DNA of 35,042 nt, taken from assembly GCF_001426505.1 (NCBI RefSeq), contig NZ_LMEV01000002.1:980-36021 (forward strand). The letters are read 5' to 3'. Below the pieces are notes generated by a model that did no database searches, had not been told where the DNA came from, and was given only the letters and a program-made list of their open reading frames with translations. The stretch comes from Variovorax sp. Root473 (GTDB taxonomy: Bacteria > Pseudomonadota > Gammaproteobacteria > Burkholderiales > Burkholderiaceae_C). This document shows positions 7,641 through 17,624 of the stretch, piece after piece; the stretch's first letter is position 1; the number at the start of each line of letters is the position of its first letter. The position numbers were made by a program, and so were the translations under genes.

Positions 7641-8660
7641 ATGAAATCCACCGCCGCCACCGCCACGCCGAGGAAAACCGGCAAGACCGCCGCCGTCACC
7701 GCGCGCCATCGCGCCGTGCAGCGCAACCAGGACGCCAAGGACCGCGCAACGCGACCAAAATCCGCGACCCCAAAGAAAGCGCCGGTGCAGGCGGGCCACC
7801 GGCCGCTGCCGACCAACCCGATGCCGGCGCAGCATCTGCGCAAGCCGGGCCTGGAGGCCGAGATGGTGCTGCGCCCGCGCTTCGAGGCGCCCGACTACGT
7901 CGGCAGCGGCAAGCTCGAGGGCATGAGCGCCCTGGTCACGGGCGGAGATTCAGGCATCGGCCGCGCGGTGGCCGTGCTCTACGCACGCGAAGGCGCGGAC
8001 GTGGCCATCGTGCACCTCGACGATGAAGAAGCGGACGCGCAAGAGACTCGCCGCCACGTCGAAGCCGAGGGCGCGCGCTGCCTCACGATCAGTGGCGATG
8101 TGCGCGACCCGGCCTTCTGCCGCCAGGCGGTGGATGCCACCATCGCCGCCTTCGGCAAGCTCGACATCCTGGTCAACAACGCGGCGTTCCAGCTGCATGC
8201 GGCGTCGATCGAGGACATCAGCGACGAGCGCCTGGACCTCACGCTGCGCACCAACATCGCCGGCTACTTCCTCATGGCGCGCGCCGCGGTTCCGCACCTG
8301 GGGCGCGGCAGCTCGATCATCAACACGGGCTCGGTGACGGGCCTCGAAGGCAGTGCGCAGCTGCTGGACTACTCGGCCACCAAGGGCGCCATCCACGCCT
8401 TCACCAAGTCGCTGGCCAGCAACCTGCTGGAACGCGGCATCCGCGTGAACGCCGTGGCGCCGGGCCCGGTGTGGACGCCGCTGAATCCGGCGGACCGGTC
8501 CGCCGAAGAAGTGAAGGACTTCGGCCAGCACACCGACATGAAGCGGCCCGCCCAGCCCGAGGAACTGTCGCCTGCCTACGTGTTCCTCGCGGCGCCGAGC
8601 TGCGCCAGCTACATCACCGGGATCGTGCTGCCTGTCACCGGAAGCGTGGGCACGGTGTAG
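7641..8660 (+). CDS. YghA-like short-chain dehydrogenase with basic N-terminal tail
   Basis: The 339-residue protein is a classical SDR oxidoreductase. The cofactor motif TGGDSGIG is at 100-107, NNAA at 179-182, and the catalytic residues are Ser231, Tyr244 and Lys248 (YSATK). The substrate is unknown; close relatives are the YghA/general-stress glucose-dehydrogenase-like proteins. The LRPRFEAPDYVGSGKLEG segment before the Rossmann fold is typical of that subgroup. Unusually, the first 50 or so residues are a Lys/Arg/Ala/Thr-rich, low-complexity tail. It is predicted to be disordered and resembles histone-like tails of some betaproteobacterial proteins. The ATG has CAGGAG about six bases upstream. 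The gene appears monocistronic, and its stop faces the acyl-CoA ligase operon. Confidence 0.88.
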   Translation: MKSTAATATPRKTGKTAAVTARHRAVQRNQDAKDRATRPKSATPKKAPVQAGHRPLPTNPMPAQHLRKPGLEAEMVLRPRFEAPDYVGSGKLEGMSALVTGGDSGIGRAVAVLYAREGADVAIVHLDDEEADAQETRRHVEAEGARCLTISGDVRDPAFCRQAVDATIAAFGKLDILVNNAAFQLHAASIEDISDERLDLTLRTNIAGYFLMARAAVPHLGRGSSIINTGSVTGLEGSAQLLDYSATKGAIHAFTKSLASNLLERGIRVNAVAPGPVWTPLNPADRSAEEVKDFGQHTDMKRPAQPEELSPAYVFLAAPSCASYITGIVLPVTGSVGTV

Positions 8661-8747
8661 CACCCGCATCGAAGCGATCGGAGTTCCTGCCCACCCTCTG
8701 TGCGGTCACGGAATACTTCGGATGCCGACCTAGGCAAAGGCGCCAAC

Positions 8748-8763
8748 TTGCATGAAGATGCAA
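8748..8763. repeat. Short inverted repeat between convergent genes
   Basis: TTGCAT (8748-8753) and ATGCAA (8758-8763) are perfect reverse complements separated by GAAG. The repeat lies in the 155-base gap between the end of the SDR gene and the end of the acyl-CoA ligase gene. The stem is short and AT-rich with no T-run, so it is at best a weak terminator. I see nothing else in this gap. Confidence 0.25.
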
Positions 8764-8815
8764 ACCGTGCCCGCGTTGGCCCAGGCGCTTGCGCACCCAT
8801 GGCCGCGGCCGGGCG

Positions 8816-10432
<1,617 letters not shown>

Positions 10433-10451
10433 GGCAAGAGGGAAAGTGGGT

Positions 10452-11657
10452 CTACAGGCCGAGCACGTGCTTGGCCATGATGTTCTTCTGGACTTCGGTG
10501 CTGCCGCCGTAGATGGTCATGGCACGGCAGAAAAGGTAAGTGGCCACTGGCCCGAGTCCATGTGCGGGGCCAATCGTCTCGTGATCGGGGCCTTGGCCGA
10601 ACAGCGGTCCGGGCTGATAGCGCAACGCATCCGGCCCGCTCGCCTCCACCAGCAACTCCGTGATGCGCTGAGCAATCTCGGTGCCACGGACCTTGATGAA
10701 CGACGATTTCCCCGGCCCCGCGGGCATGCCGGCCTGCATGTCCGACAAGGTGCGCAGCAGGCCCACCTCGAGCGCCTTGAACTGCGCCTCGACGGCGGCC
10801 ACCTCGCTCATGAAACCCGGGTCGTCGGCCAGCCGGCGGCCATTGCTGCGCACTTGCGATGCCACGCGGCGCAGCTTCTGCAGCTCCTGCGTGATGAAGC
10901 GCAGGTTGGCGTTCTCCACGCGCTCGTGTTCAAGCAGGAACTTGGCATAGGTCCAGCCGCGTCCTTCTTCGCCGATCCGGTTGCGCTTGGGCACCTTCAC
11001 GTTGTTGAAAAATACCGCGTTGAAATAGTGCCGCCCGTCCATCATGCGAATCGGCTGCACCTCGACCCCCGGTGTCTTCATGTCGATCAGCAGGAACGAA
11101 ATGCCCTGCTGCCGCTTCGCCTCGCGACCGGTGCGCACGAGGCAGAACATCCAGTCGGCGAAGTGGGCGAACGAGGTCCAGATCTTCTGGCCGTTCACGA
11201 TGTAGTGGTCACCGCCGTCGTCCTGGGCGGCCGTCTGCAGCGCCGCAAGGTCGGAGCCCGCACCGGGCTCCGAGTAGCCCTGGCACCACCACACCGACGA
11301 ATCGCGGATGGCGGGCAGGTGCTGCGCCTTCTGCGCCTCGGTGCCGAAGGTGTAGATCACCGGCCCGACCATTGCCGGGCCAAACACCTGCAGCTCGGGC
11401 CCATGCAGCTCGCCCGCAACGCGGTTGAAGATGATGGTCTGCATCGGCGTCCACGCGTGCCCGCCGTGCTCGCGGGGCCAGGCGCCGGTGAACCAGCCCT
11501 CGCGCCCGAGGATCTGCTGCCAGCGCATGTAGTCCTCTCGGCCCAGGTGCCGATCGAGCCGGACCTTCTCTCGGATGTCGGAAGGCAGCTCGCGCAAGAT
11601 GAACGTGCGGACCTGCGCTTCAAAGGATTTTTCCTCGGGCGAAAGATCGAGATTCAT
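10452..11657 (-). CDS. Acyl-CoA dehydrogenase, large-subunit type
   Basis: The 401-residue FAD enzyme should introduce an alpha,beta double bond into an acyl-CoA. The flavin/substrate motif CQGYSEPGAGSDLA and the block DHYIVNGQKIWTS are clear, and the C-terminus has YGGSTEVQKNIMAKHVLGL. The canonical YEGT glutamate of medium-chain enzymes is Gly here (YGGS). The Glu in LEHERVEN is positioned like the base of isovaleryl/long-chain types, though that is an inference. The next gene upstream, 12 bases away, encodes a shorter, dissimilar dehydrogenase. Such pairs often form heteromeric enzymes, as in actinobacterial steroid side-chain degradation. A paralogue lies at 32540-33736. Confidence 0.92.
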   Translation of the reverse strand: MNLDLSPEEKSFEAQVRTFILRELPSDIREKVRLDRHLGREDYMRWQQILGREGWFTGAWPREHGGHAWTPMQTIIFNRVAGELHGPELQVFGPAMVGPVIYTFGTEAQKAQHLPAIRDSSVWWCQGYSEPGAGSDLAALQTAAQDDGGDHYIVNGQKIWTSFAHFADWMFCLVRTGREAKRQQGISFLLIDMKTPGVEVQPIRMMDGRHYFNAVFFNNVKVPKRNRIGEEGRGWTYAKFLLEHERVENANLRFITQELQKLRRVASQVRSNGRRLADDPGFMSEVAAVEAQFKALEVGLLRTLSDMQAGMPAGPGKSSFIKVRGTEIAQRITELLVEASGPDALRYQPGPLFGQGPDHETIGPAHGLGPVATYLFCRAMTIYGGSTEVQKNIMAKHVLGL

Positions 11658-11669
11658 GCCGACCTGCCC

Positions 11670-12803
11670 TCAGCCTTGCTGTGCATGGCGCTGCAGATGC
11701 CAGCTGCTGTCGCCGAAGCTCACGCCGATCATCGACAGGCGCTTGAAGTAGTGGCCCACCGCCAGCTCTTCGGTCACGCCCATCGCCCCGTGCAGCTGCA
11801 CCGCCTCCTGGCCGACGCGGCGCGCCGTCCGGTCGATCTCGATCTTGGTGGCCGACAACGCCTTGCGACGCGCTGCCGGATCGGCTTCTCGCAACATGAG
11901 CGCGCCGTACAGTGCCATCGAGCGCGCCTCGTCGAGCGCGATGTACATGTCGACCATGCGATGCTGCAGCGCCTGGTTCGTACCGATTGGCCGGCCGAAC
12001 TGCTGTCGTGTCTTGAGATAGTCGAGCGTCATTTCGACCAGCATGCCCATCGCGCCGACCGCCTCCGAGGCCACCGCCGCAATCGCCTGGTCGATCACGA
12101 ATTCAAGAGCGGGCAACGCGCCGCCCTCCTCGCCGAGCAGTTGCACTGCGTCGGCGCGCACGCCGGCAAGGCGCACGTCGACGGCGCGGCTGCCGTCGTG
12201 CGTGGCATAGGCGCGCACCGAAATGCCGGGCGCCTTGGCATCGACCAGAAAAGCCGAGAGCCCGCCGCTGTCTGAGACATCGCCCGAGGTGCGCGCGATC
12301 ACCACGAAGTGATCAGCTGCGGCGCCGCCATGCACCAGCACCTTCTCTCCGTCGATGGCCCATCCTTCGGCATCGCGGCGCGCACAGGTGGCGCAGTGGG
12401 CGATCTCGTAGCGCGACGCGGGCTCCGCGTAGGCGAGCGACAGCTTGTGCCGGCCCGCCATCATCGGCTGCAGCCAACGCTCCTTCTGCGCCGAATTGCC
12501 GAGTGACGCGAGCATGCCGCCCGCAAGGACCACGTTGGCCAGGTACGGCTCGAGCAGCAATCCGCGGCCCACGCCTTCCATCACGATGCCGGTGTCGATG
12601 GCATCGCCGCCGATGCCGCCGTCGTCCTCGCTGAAGGGCACGGCAAGCCAGCCGAAGTCGGCAAAGCTGCGCCAGTGATGCTCGTCGTACCCCGGCTCGC
12701 TGGCCACGAGCCTGCGGCGATGGGCAAAGTCGTATTCATCGCGCACGAAGCGCTCGACGCTTTCGCGCAACTGGTTCTGTTCGGGGGTGTATTGAAGGTC
12801 CAT
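11670..12803 (-). CDS. Acyl-CoA dehydrogenase, small-subunit type
   Basis: The 377-residue protein is acyl-CoA dehydrogenase-like throughout: an N-terminal helical domain starting MDLQYTPEQNQLRESVERF, a central beta domain, and a C-terminal helical domain with QQFGRPIGTNQALQHRMVDM and QLHGAMGVTEELAVGHYFKRL. Family members ending GMTEE-x-x-GHYFKRL are commonly the partner of a second, larger dehydrogenase, which here is the next gene (12 bases downstream). The usual substrate motif is altered to AYAEPASRYEIAHCA, so this subunit may contribute structure or FAD binding more than catalysis. It is the first metabolic gene after livF, with a 45-base gap. Confidence 0.9.
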   Translation of the reverse strand: MDLQYTPEQNQLRESVERFVRDEYDFAHRRRLVASEPGYDEHHWRSFADFGWLAVPFSEDDGGIGGDAIDTGIVMEGVGRGLLLEPYLANVVLAGGMLASLGNSAQKERWLQPMMAGRHKLSLAYAEPASRYEIAHCATCARRDAEGWAIDGEKVLVHGGAAADHFVVIARTSGDVSDSGGLSAFLVDAKAPGISVRAYATHDGSRAVDVRLAGVRADAVQLLGEEGGALPALEFVIDQAIAAVASEAVGAMGMLVEMTLDYLKTRQQFGRPIGTNQALQHRMVDMYIALDEARSMALYGALMLREADPAARRKALSATKIEIDRTARRVGQEAVQLHGAMGVTEELAVGHYFKRLSMIGVSFGDSSWHLQRHAQQG

Positions 12804-12848
12804 GAAAGTCTGGCGTCTTTGCGTTGAATTGATCGTTGCCGCAGTCGT

Positions 12849-13553
12849 TCAGATCGCCAGGTAGCGCTGCTGAACCTGCGGGTTGCCGTCGAAAGCGGCC
12901 CAGTCGCCCTCGAAGACGATGCGGCCCGTGTCGATGACATAGACGTACTGCGTGCAGCGGCGCGCGAACCAGATGTTCTGCTCGCACAGAAGCAGCGCGA
13001 CGTTGCCCTCGGCGCAGGTGCGCACCACGTCGCGCGCCATCTCCTCGACGATGATCGGCGCCAGGCCCTCGGTCGGTTCGTCGAGCAGCAGCAGGCTCGG
13101 GTTGGCGGCCATCGCGCGCGCCACCGACAGCAGTTGCTGCTGGCCGCCACTGAGCTGCCCGCCGTAGCGCTGCAGCAGGGGCGAAAGCATCGGGAAGCGC
13201 GCGACGATGTCGGCCACCGCGATGGCCGGGCGCTCGGGCGAAGCACCGTAGCGCGCCATCGCGATGTTCTCGGCCACCGTCAGGTGGGTGAAGATGCGCC
13301 GGTCTTCGGGCACCAGCGACAGTCCCATCCGGGTGCGCTGGTGCGTGGGCATGTCCTGCAGGTCGCGGCCGCCGAAGCGCAGCGTGCCGCGCACGCGCGG
13401 GCCGGCATTCATCACGCTCTTGAGCAGCGTCGACTTTCCCGCACCGTTGCGCCCGAGCAGCGCCACGCGTTGTCCGGGTGCGACCGAGATCTGCGCGCCA
13501 AGCAGGATGTGGCTGTCGCCGTAGAAGGCGTCGAGTTCGCGGACTTCAAGCAC
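12849..13553 (-). CDS. livF: Branched-chain-type ABC transporter ATPase LivF
   Basis: The 234-residue ATPase belongs to the HAAT (branched-chain amino acid/organic acid) import family. Walker A GRNGAGKST is at 34-42, the signature LSGGQQQLL follows the Q-loop region, and Walker B with DEPTEGLAP is intact. LivF and LivG form the cytoplasmic ATPase pair of the importer. The start overlaps livG by eight bases (13546-13553), showing translational coupling. In this operon, acyl-CoA enzymes follow directly. The transported solute is therefore more likely a carboxylic or aromatic acid than an amino acid, although no residue here proves it. Confidence 0.92.
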   Translation of the reverse strand: MLEVRELDAFYGDSHILLGAQISVAPGQRVALLGRNGAGKSTLLKSVMNAGPRVRGTLRFGGRDLQDMPTHQRTRMGLSLVPEDRRIFTHLTVAENIAMARYGASPERPAIAVADIVARFPMLSPLLQRYGGQLSGGQQQLLSVARAMAANPSLLLLDEPTEGLAPIIVEEMARDVVRTCAEGNVALLLCEQNIWFARRCTQYVYVIDTGRIVFEGDWAAFDGNPQVQQRYLAI

Positions 13554-14397
13554 CGACCATCTCCTTGCCGAGGTAGACCTCGCGCACTTTCGGATCGCAC
13601 CGCACTTCGTCGACGCTGCCGGTGGCGACCACCTCGCCGTAGTTCATCACCATGATGCGGTTGGCCAGGCCGAACACCACGTCCATGTCGTGCTCGGTCA
13701 TGACCACCGTGATGCCGCGTTCCTCGCGTGTGCGCGCCACGAGCTGCGCGATGTCGGCCCGGTCGCTCGGCGACATGCCGGCGGTGGGTTCGTCGAGCAT
13801 CAGGATGCTCGGCCGACCCGCGAGCGCGATCACGAACTCCAGCCGCTTCTTGTCGCCGTGCGAGAGAAAGCGCGCAGCCTCGCCCGCCATGGGGTCGAGT
13901 CGCACGTCAGCCAACAACGCCATCGCCTCCTCGCGCACCTCGGCCGACGGGGCACAGCGCCAGCGCGAGCCCAGCGGCTCGCGCCGGTTGCGGCGACGCG
14001 CCTCCACGGCCGCGATCACGTTGTCGAGCACGGTGAAGTCGTGGAACACGCGCGCCACCTGGAAGGTGCGCCCGAACCCCTCGCGCACCCGCTCATGCGC
14101 GGGCAGCCGCGTCACGTCTCGGCCCTCGAAATGAATCGAGCCGCCGTTGGACGGGACCTCTCCCGTCATCACCTTGAACATCGTGGTCTTGCCGGCGCCG
14201 TTCGGACCGATGATGGCGAACACCTCGCCGCGCGCCACCGACAGGCTGACGCCGTGCAACACCTCGATCGGCCCGTAGTTCTTGCGCACGTCATCCACGC
14301 GCAGCAGTTCGGCGCTCACTGGTGCACCCTTGGCGCTGCGCGCCGTCCCGCCAAGCGGGAGCGAGCTTGCTTGGGAGTGGCCCGGCGCGGCGCTCAT
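13546..14397 (-). CDS. livG: Branched-chain-type ABC transporter ATPase LivG with extra N-terminus
   Basis: The 283-residue ATPase has Walker A GPNGAGKTT at 64-72, the LivG-type signature LSHGDKKRLEF, and Walker B with LMLDEPTAGMSP. The conserved domain begins only at about residue 29 (AELLRVDDVRKNYG). The preceding 26 residues (SHSQ-like, Ser/Ala/Gly/Leu-rich) are encoded by sequence that looks like a dispersed non-coding repeat with a 6-bp hairpin. The ATG at 14397 overlaps the permease stop (ATGA) and has GGAGG six bases upstream, so I keep it. A GTG at 14319 with AAGGG seven bases upstream would remove the extension and give a normal-length LivG. Confidence 0.9.
   Translation of the reverse strand: MSAAPGHSQASSLPLGGTARSAKGAPVSAELLRVDDVRKNYGPIEVLHGVSLSVARGEVFAIIGPNGAGKTTMFKVMTGEVPSNGGSIHFEGRDVTRLPAHERVREGFGRTFQVARVFHDFTVLDNVIAAVEARRRNRREPLGSRWRCAPSAEVREEAMALLADVRLDPMAGEAARFLSHGDKKRLEFVIALAGRPSILMLDEPTAGMSPSDRADIAQLVARTREERGITVVMTEHDMDVVFGLANRIMVMNYGEVVATGSVDEVRCDPKVREVYLGKEMVGA
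14329..14390. repeat. Repeat-like hairpin element read through as livG codons
   Basis: TCCCGC (14346-14351) and GCGGGA (14355-14360) form a perfect 6-bp stem with a three-base loop. It is followed by GAGCTTGCTTGGGAGTGG and a GGCGCGGCGC block. From general experience this pattern resembles intergenic repeats common in Comamonadaceae genomes; I cannot confirm this without a genome search. Here it encodes the non-conserved first residues of LivG. The boundaries are approximate. Confidence 0.4.
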
Positions 14398-16352
14398 CGC
14401 AGGCCTCCGGCCTCAAGGGCGCTCGCCGACGGCAGCGGCACCTGGCTCTTCGCGGGTGGCGCGCTGCGCCGTCCCCAGATCCGCTCTTCGAGATTGCGCC
14501 ACAGTCCGACCGCGCCGTTCGGGGCCAGCAGGATGATCGCAAGCAGCCCCGTGCCGACGATCAGCTCCGACAGGCCGACCAGCGTGCGCGTGGCGTAGGT
14601 GATCGCCGCGAACAGCCCTGCCCCCACCACCGGCCCCCAGAACGAACTGACGCCGCCCAGGAGCGTGTTGAGCATCGGCTGCGCCGAGGCGAGCCAGTGC
14701 ACTTCTTCCACCGTGACGATGCGCGACCACGGCGCATAGATCGCGCCCGCCACCGCTGCCACGGCGCCGGAGATGACGAAGGCTGCGAGCCGGTAGCGCG
14801 CCACGTTCGTGCCCATGAAGGCCGCGCGCTCGGCGTCCTGGCGCACCGTCTGCAGCGTGCGGCCGAAGCGGCTGTGCAGCAGCCACCAGAGGAATGCGGT
14901 GATCAGCACCGTGGCCACGAGCAGAAACCAGTAGTAGGCACTCGAGCTCGACAGGTCGATGCGCCACAGGCCGAAGTCGAGCGCCGGGCGTGGGATGTCG
15001 GTGATGCCGTCCTCGCGGCCGAGGAAGGTCGAAAACCCGATCACCAGCCGCAGCGCTTCGGCCAGCGCCACGGTCAGCACCGCGAGGAACACCCCGCTCA
15101 TGCGCCGCAGCGCCAGCACACCGATGACCCAGGCGGCCGCCGCGCCGAGCAGCGCCGCGCCGAGCAGCACGCCCAGGAACGGCACGCCCGCGATGTGGCG
15201 CAGCGCCAGTGCGGCCAGGTAGGCACCGAGCGCGAAGAAGCCCGCATGGCCGAACGACACCAGCCCCGTGTAGCCAAAGAGGATGTTCCACGACAGCGCA
15301 AAGATCACCTGCACCAGCACCGTGCCCACCACATACAGCGGCCCGGCATTCACCCACAGCGGCAATGTGGCCAGCATGCCGACCACTGCGATGCCCAGCA
15401 CCTGCCACGCGGCGCGCGGAATGCGCGGGCGGTGCAGTCCGCCCGAGCCGTGGGCGCCACCGTGGTTTTCCTCCTGCGCGCCGACGGCCGGGAACAGGCC
15501 GCTCGGCTTCCACAGCAGGAAGCCCGCAAGCACCACGTAGATCGCGAGGCCCGGCACCGAGGGCAGCAGCACCGTGTTGAGGCTCTGCACCAGCCCGAGC
15601 ACCAGCGAGCCGATGAACGCGCCGCGAATGTTGCCCAGCCCGCCGATGATCACCGCGAAGAACGCGTACATCAGATACGAGTCGCCGAGCCCGGTCGACA
15701 GGCTCTGGTTCGGTAGCAGCAGCCCGCCCGCAAGACCTGCGAGGAAGAAGCTCGCCATCACGCTCAATGCAATGCCGAACGACACGTTGAGCCCGAGCAC
15801 GCCCGACATCCAGGGGTCGGCTGCAAGCGCCTGCATCAGCTTGCCGAACCACAGCCGGTGGATGGCCACTTCGAGCACGATGTAGACGATCACGCCCGCC
15901 GCGATCACGAACAGCTGGTAGGCCGAGAAGAACATGCCGAACGGGTTCAGCGGCTGGTCCAGGCCTGGCGGCGGGTTGACCGAGAAGAAGTCCACGCCCC
16001 AGATCAGCTTGGTCACGCCGGTGCACACCATCATGAGCGCGAAGGTGGCGATCAGCACGTAGTGCGGGTCGACACTGCGCAACCGCCGCAGCACCAGCCG
16101 GTCTGTCAGCAGGCCGAGCAGCGCCACCACGGCGCCGCCCGCCAGCGCCGCCAGCAGGAACATCCACAGCGACTGCACGTCGCGTCCCATGACCGAATAC
16201 GCGGTGTAGGCACCGATCATGAAGAAGCCGCCCTGCGCCATGTTGAGCAGGCGCATCAGGCCGAAGATCAGGGTGAGGCCGGCCGCGACCACGAAGATCG
16301 CCATGCCGAAGGCGGCGGCGTTGAACACCGCGAACATCAGTTCATTGGCCAC
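14394..16352 (-). CDS. Fused LivH-LivM branched-chain-type ABC permease
   Basis: The 652-residue protein contains two permease modules normally made as separate proteins. Residues 1 to about 290 match LivH, with LTLIFGLMRLLNMAQGGFFMIGAY near the start and GGLGNIRGAFIGSLVLG later. A hydrophilic linker rich in Gly, His and Glu (about 290-320) follows. The rest matches LivM, with LFGYTGLVSFGHAGFFALGAY, RRMSGVFLAVLTVALAEALR and VRQDAERAAFMGTNVARYR. Together they form the membrane channel of the HAAT importer. The gene starts two bases after the end of the binding-protein gene upstream, and its stop overlaps the livG start. No frameshift is needed, so the fusion appears natural. Confidence 0.92.
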   Translation of the reverse strand: MANELMFAVFNAAAFGMAIFVVAAGLTLIFGLMRLLNMAQGGFFMIGAYTAYSVMGRDVQSLWMFLLAALAGGAVVALLGLLTDRLVLRRLRSVDPHYVLIATFALMMVCTGVTKLIWGVDFFSVNPPPGLDQPLNPFGMFFSAYQLFVIAAGVIVYIVLEVAIHRLWFGKLMQALAADPWMSGVLGLNVSFGIALSVMASFFLAGLAGGLLLPNQSLSTGLGDSYLMYAFFAVIIGGLGNIRGAFIGSLVLGLVQSLNTVLLPSVPGLAIYVVLAGFLLWKPSGLFPAVGAQEENHGGAHGSGGLHRPRIPRAAWQVLGIAVVGMLATLPLWVNAGPLYVVGTVLVQVIFALSWNILFGYTGLVSFGHAGFFALGAYLAALALRHIAGVPFLGVLLGAALLGAAAAWVIGVLALRRMSGVFLAVLTVALAEALRLVIGFSTFLGREDGITDIPRPALDFGLWRIDLSSSSAYYWFLLVATVLITAFLWWLLHSRFGRTLQTVRQDAERAAFMGTNVARYRLAAFVISGAVAAVAGAIYAPWSRIVTVEEVHWLASAQPMLNTLLGGVSSFWGPVVGAGLFAAITYATRTLVGLSELIVGTGLLAIILLAPNGAVGLWRNLEERIWGRRSAPPAKSQVPLPSASALEAGGLR

Positions 16353-16354
16353 GC

Positions 16355-17608
16355 TCAGCCCTCGTACTTCTTGCCGGGAGACGGCGGCTCGACGATTTCG
16401 TTCTCGTCCAGGCGGTACACCTGCTCCAGGCCGTAGCCCGGTGCGGCATCACGCGCGCCGATCTTGGCGAAATAGAACGAGCCGATGCCCTGGTGGTCTT
16501 CCTTTCGCACGCGGTAGGGGCCGGCCGCCGTATCGAACTGCAGGCCTTCGAGCGCAGCGATCACCGCGTCGGTCTCGGTCGACCCGGCCTTCTTTACCGC
16601 ATGGAAGATGCCCAGCGCCGAACGGTGCGAGGCCTGCACGATGCCCGGCACCCAGGGCGTCCCTGCCACTTTGAGGATGTACTCGCCCAGTTGCTTGCTC
16701 ACCGGAAACTCGCTCTTGAACGGCTCCAGTTCGGGCGCCCAGAAGGTCACGCCCCACAGGTTCCTGGGCGTCGACTTCTGCATCGCCTTCGCGATCATCA
16801 GTTCGGTGCCGGCCTCGCCGATGACCTTGAACTTGCGGTCCAGGCCCACCGAGCGGCCCTGCTGGAGCAGGCTCACGCAGGGCGCGGCGGTGAGCCCGAT
16901 GAACAGGCCCTCGGCGCCCGAATTCATCAGGTTGTTGATCTCGATCCTGTAGTCGGCCTTGTTGAGGCTCGCGAACACCGGCTCGGCCACCTTCACCTGG
17001 CGCCCGGCCTTGGCTGCGGCCGCCATGGCACCGGCCTTGAAGTAGCGCGCCACGTCACGCCCGTTCTCGCTGTCGGGCGCGATCACCGCCCAGGTCTTCA
17101 CGTCGGGGAAGCGCGTGGTCATCAGGTTGCCGATGCCGCCGTAAAGCATCAGCGCATTCGACGACAACCGGAAGAAGTTGCGGCTGAAGTTCTCGTGCGT
17201 GACCGACATCACCGTGGGCGCAGGCGCCACCACCATGCTCTTGAGTTCAGCCAGGATCGGCGCGATGGCCAGCGCCATCGGCGACTGGCCCGCACCGATC
17301 GACAGATTGACGCCCTCGCCCGCAAGCTCGCGCACCGCATTGACTGCACCCGCGCTCGTGAACTTGTCGTCGCGCACCACGATCTCGATCTTGCGGCCGA
17401 GCAGCCCGCCGGTGTCGTTCCACTGCATCTGTGCGGCCTTGATGCCGTGGAGCCAGGCGGTGCCGGCCTCGGCGCCGATGCCGCTCATCGGCAGCATCGC
17501 GCCGACGCGGATGGGTGCGCCCTGAGCGCGCAGGGGCCGTGCGCCGGCGGCGCCCAGCACGGCCGCCGCGCTCGCGGCCTGGAAAAGGGTTCTGCGTGGG
17601 ATGGTCAT
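16355..17608 (-). CDS. HAAT-type ABC substrate-binding protein (paralogue 1)
   Basis: The 417-residue periplasmic binding protein (LivK-like, type I fold) begins MTIPRRTLFQAASAAAVLG, a Tat-like signal with Arg5-Arg6 and a hydrophobic stretch, with likely cleavage after RPLRAQG. The mature part starts PIRVGAMLPMSGIGAEAG, typical of binding proteins that capture organic acids. I chose the ATG at 17608; an upstream in-frame ATG at 17692 lies inside the preceding gene and would destroy the signal peptide. The protein is closely related to the product of the gene immediately upstream (16-base gap), sharing blocks such as HENFSRNFFRLS and GTELMIAKAMQKSTP. Confidence 0.93.
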   Translation of the reverse strand: MTIPRRTLFQAASAAAVLGAAGARPLRAQGAPIRVGAMLPMSGIGAEAGTAWLHGIKAAQMQWNDTGGLLGRKIEIVVRDDKFTSAGAVNAVRELAGEGVNLSIGAGQSPMALAIAPILAELKSMVVAPAPTVMSVTHENFSRNFFRLSSNALMLYGGIGNLMTTRFPDVKTWAVIAPDSENGRDVARYFKAGAMAAAAKAGRQVKVAEPVFASLNKADYRIEINNLMNSGAEGLFIGLTAAPCVSLLQQGRSVGLDRKFKVIGEAGTELMIAKAMQKSTPRNLWGVTFWAPELEPFKSEFPVSKQLGEYILKVAGTPWVPGIVQASHRSALGIFHAVKKAGSTETDAVIAALEGLQFDTAAGPYRVRKEDHQGIGSFYFAKIGARDAAPGYGLEQVYRLDENEIVEPPSPGKKYEG

Positions 17609-17624
17609 GGTGATGTTCTGGTCC

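Noticed and set aside
16449..16757. Small proteins in alternate frames of the binding-protein genes
   Set aside because: They are arginine-rich shadows without ribosome sites or recognisable motifs.
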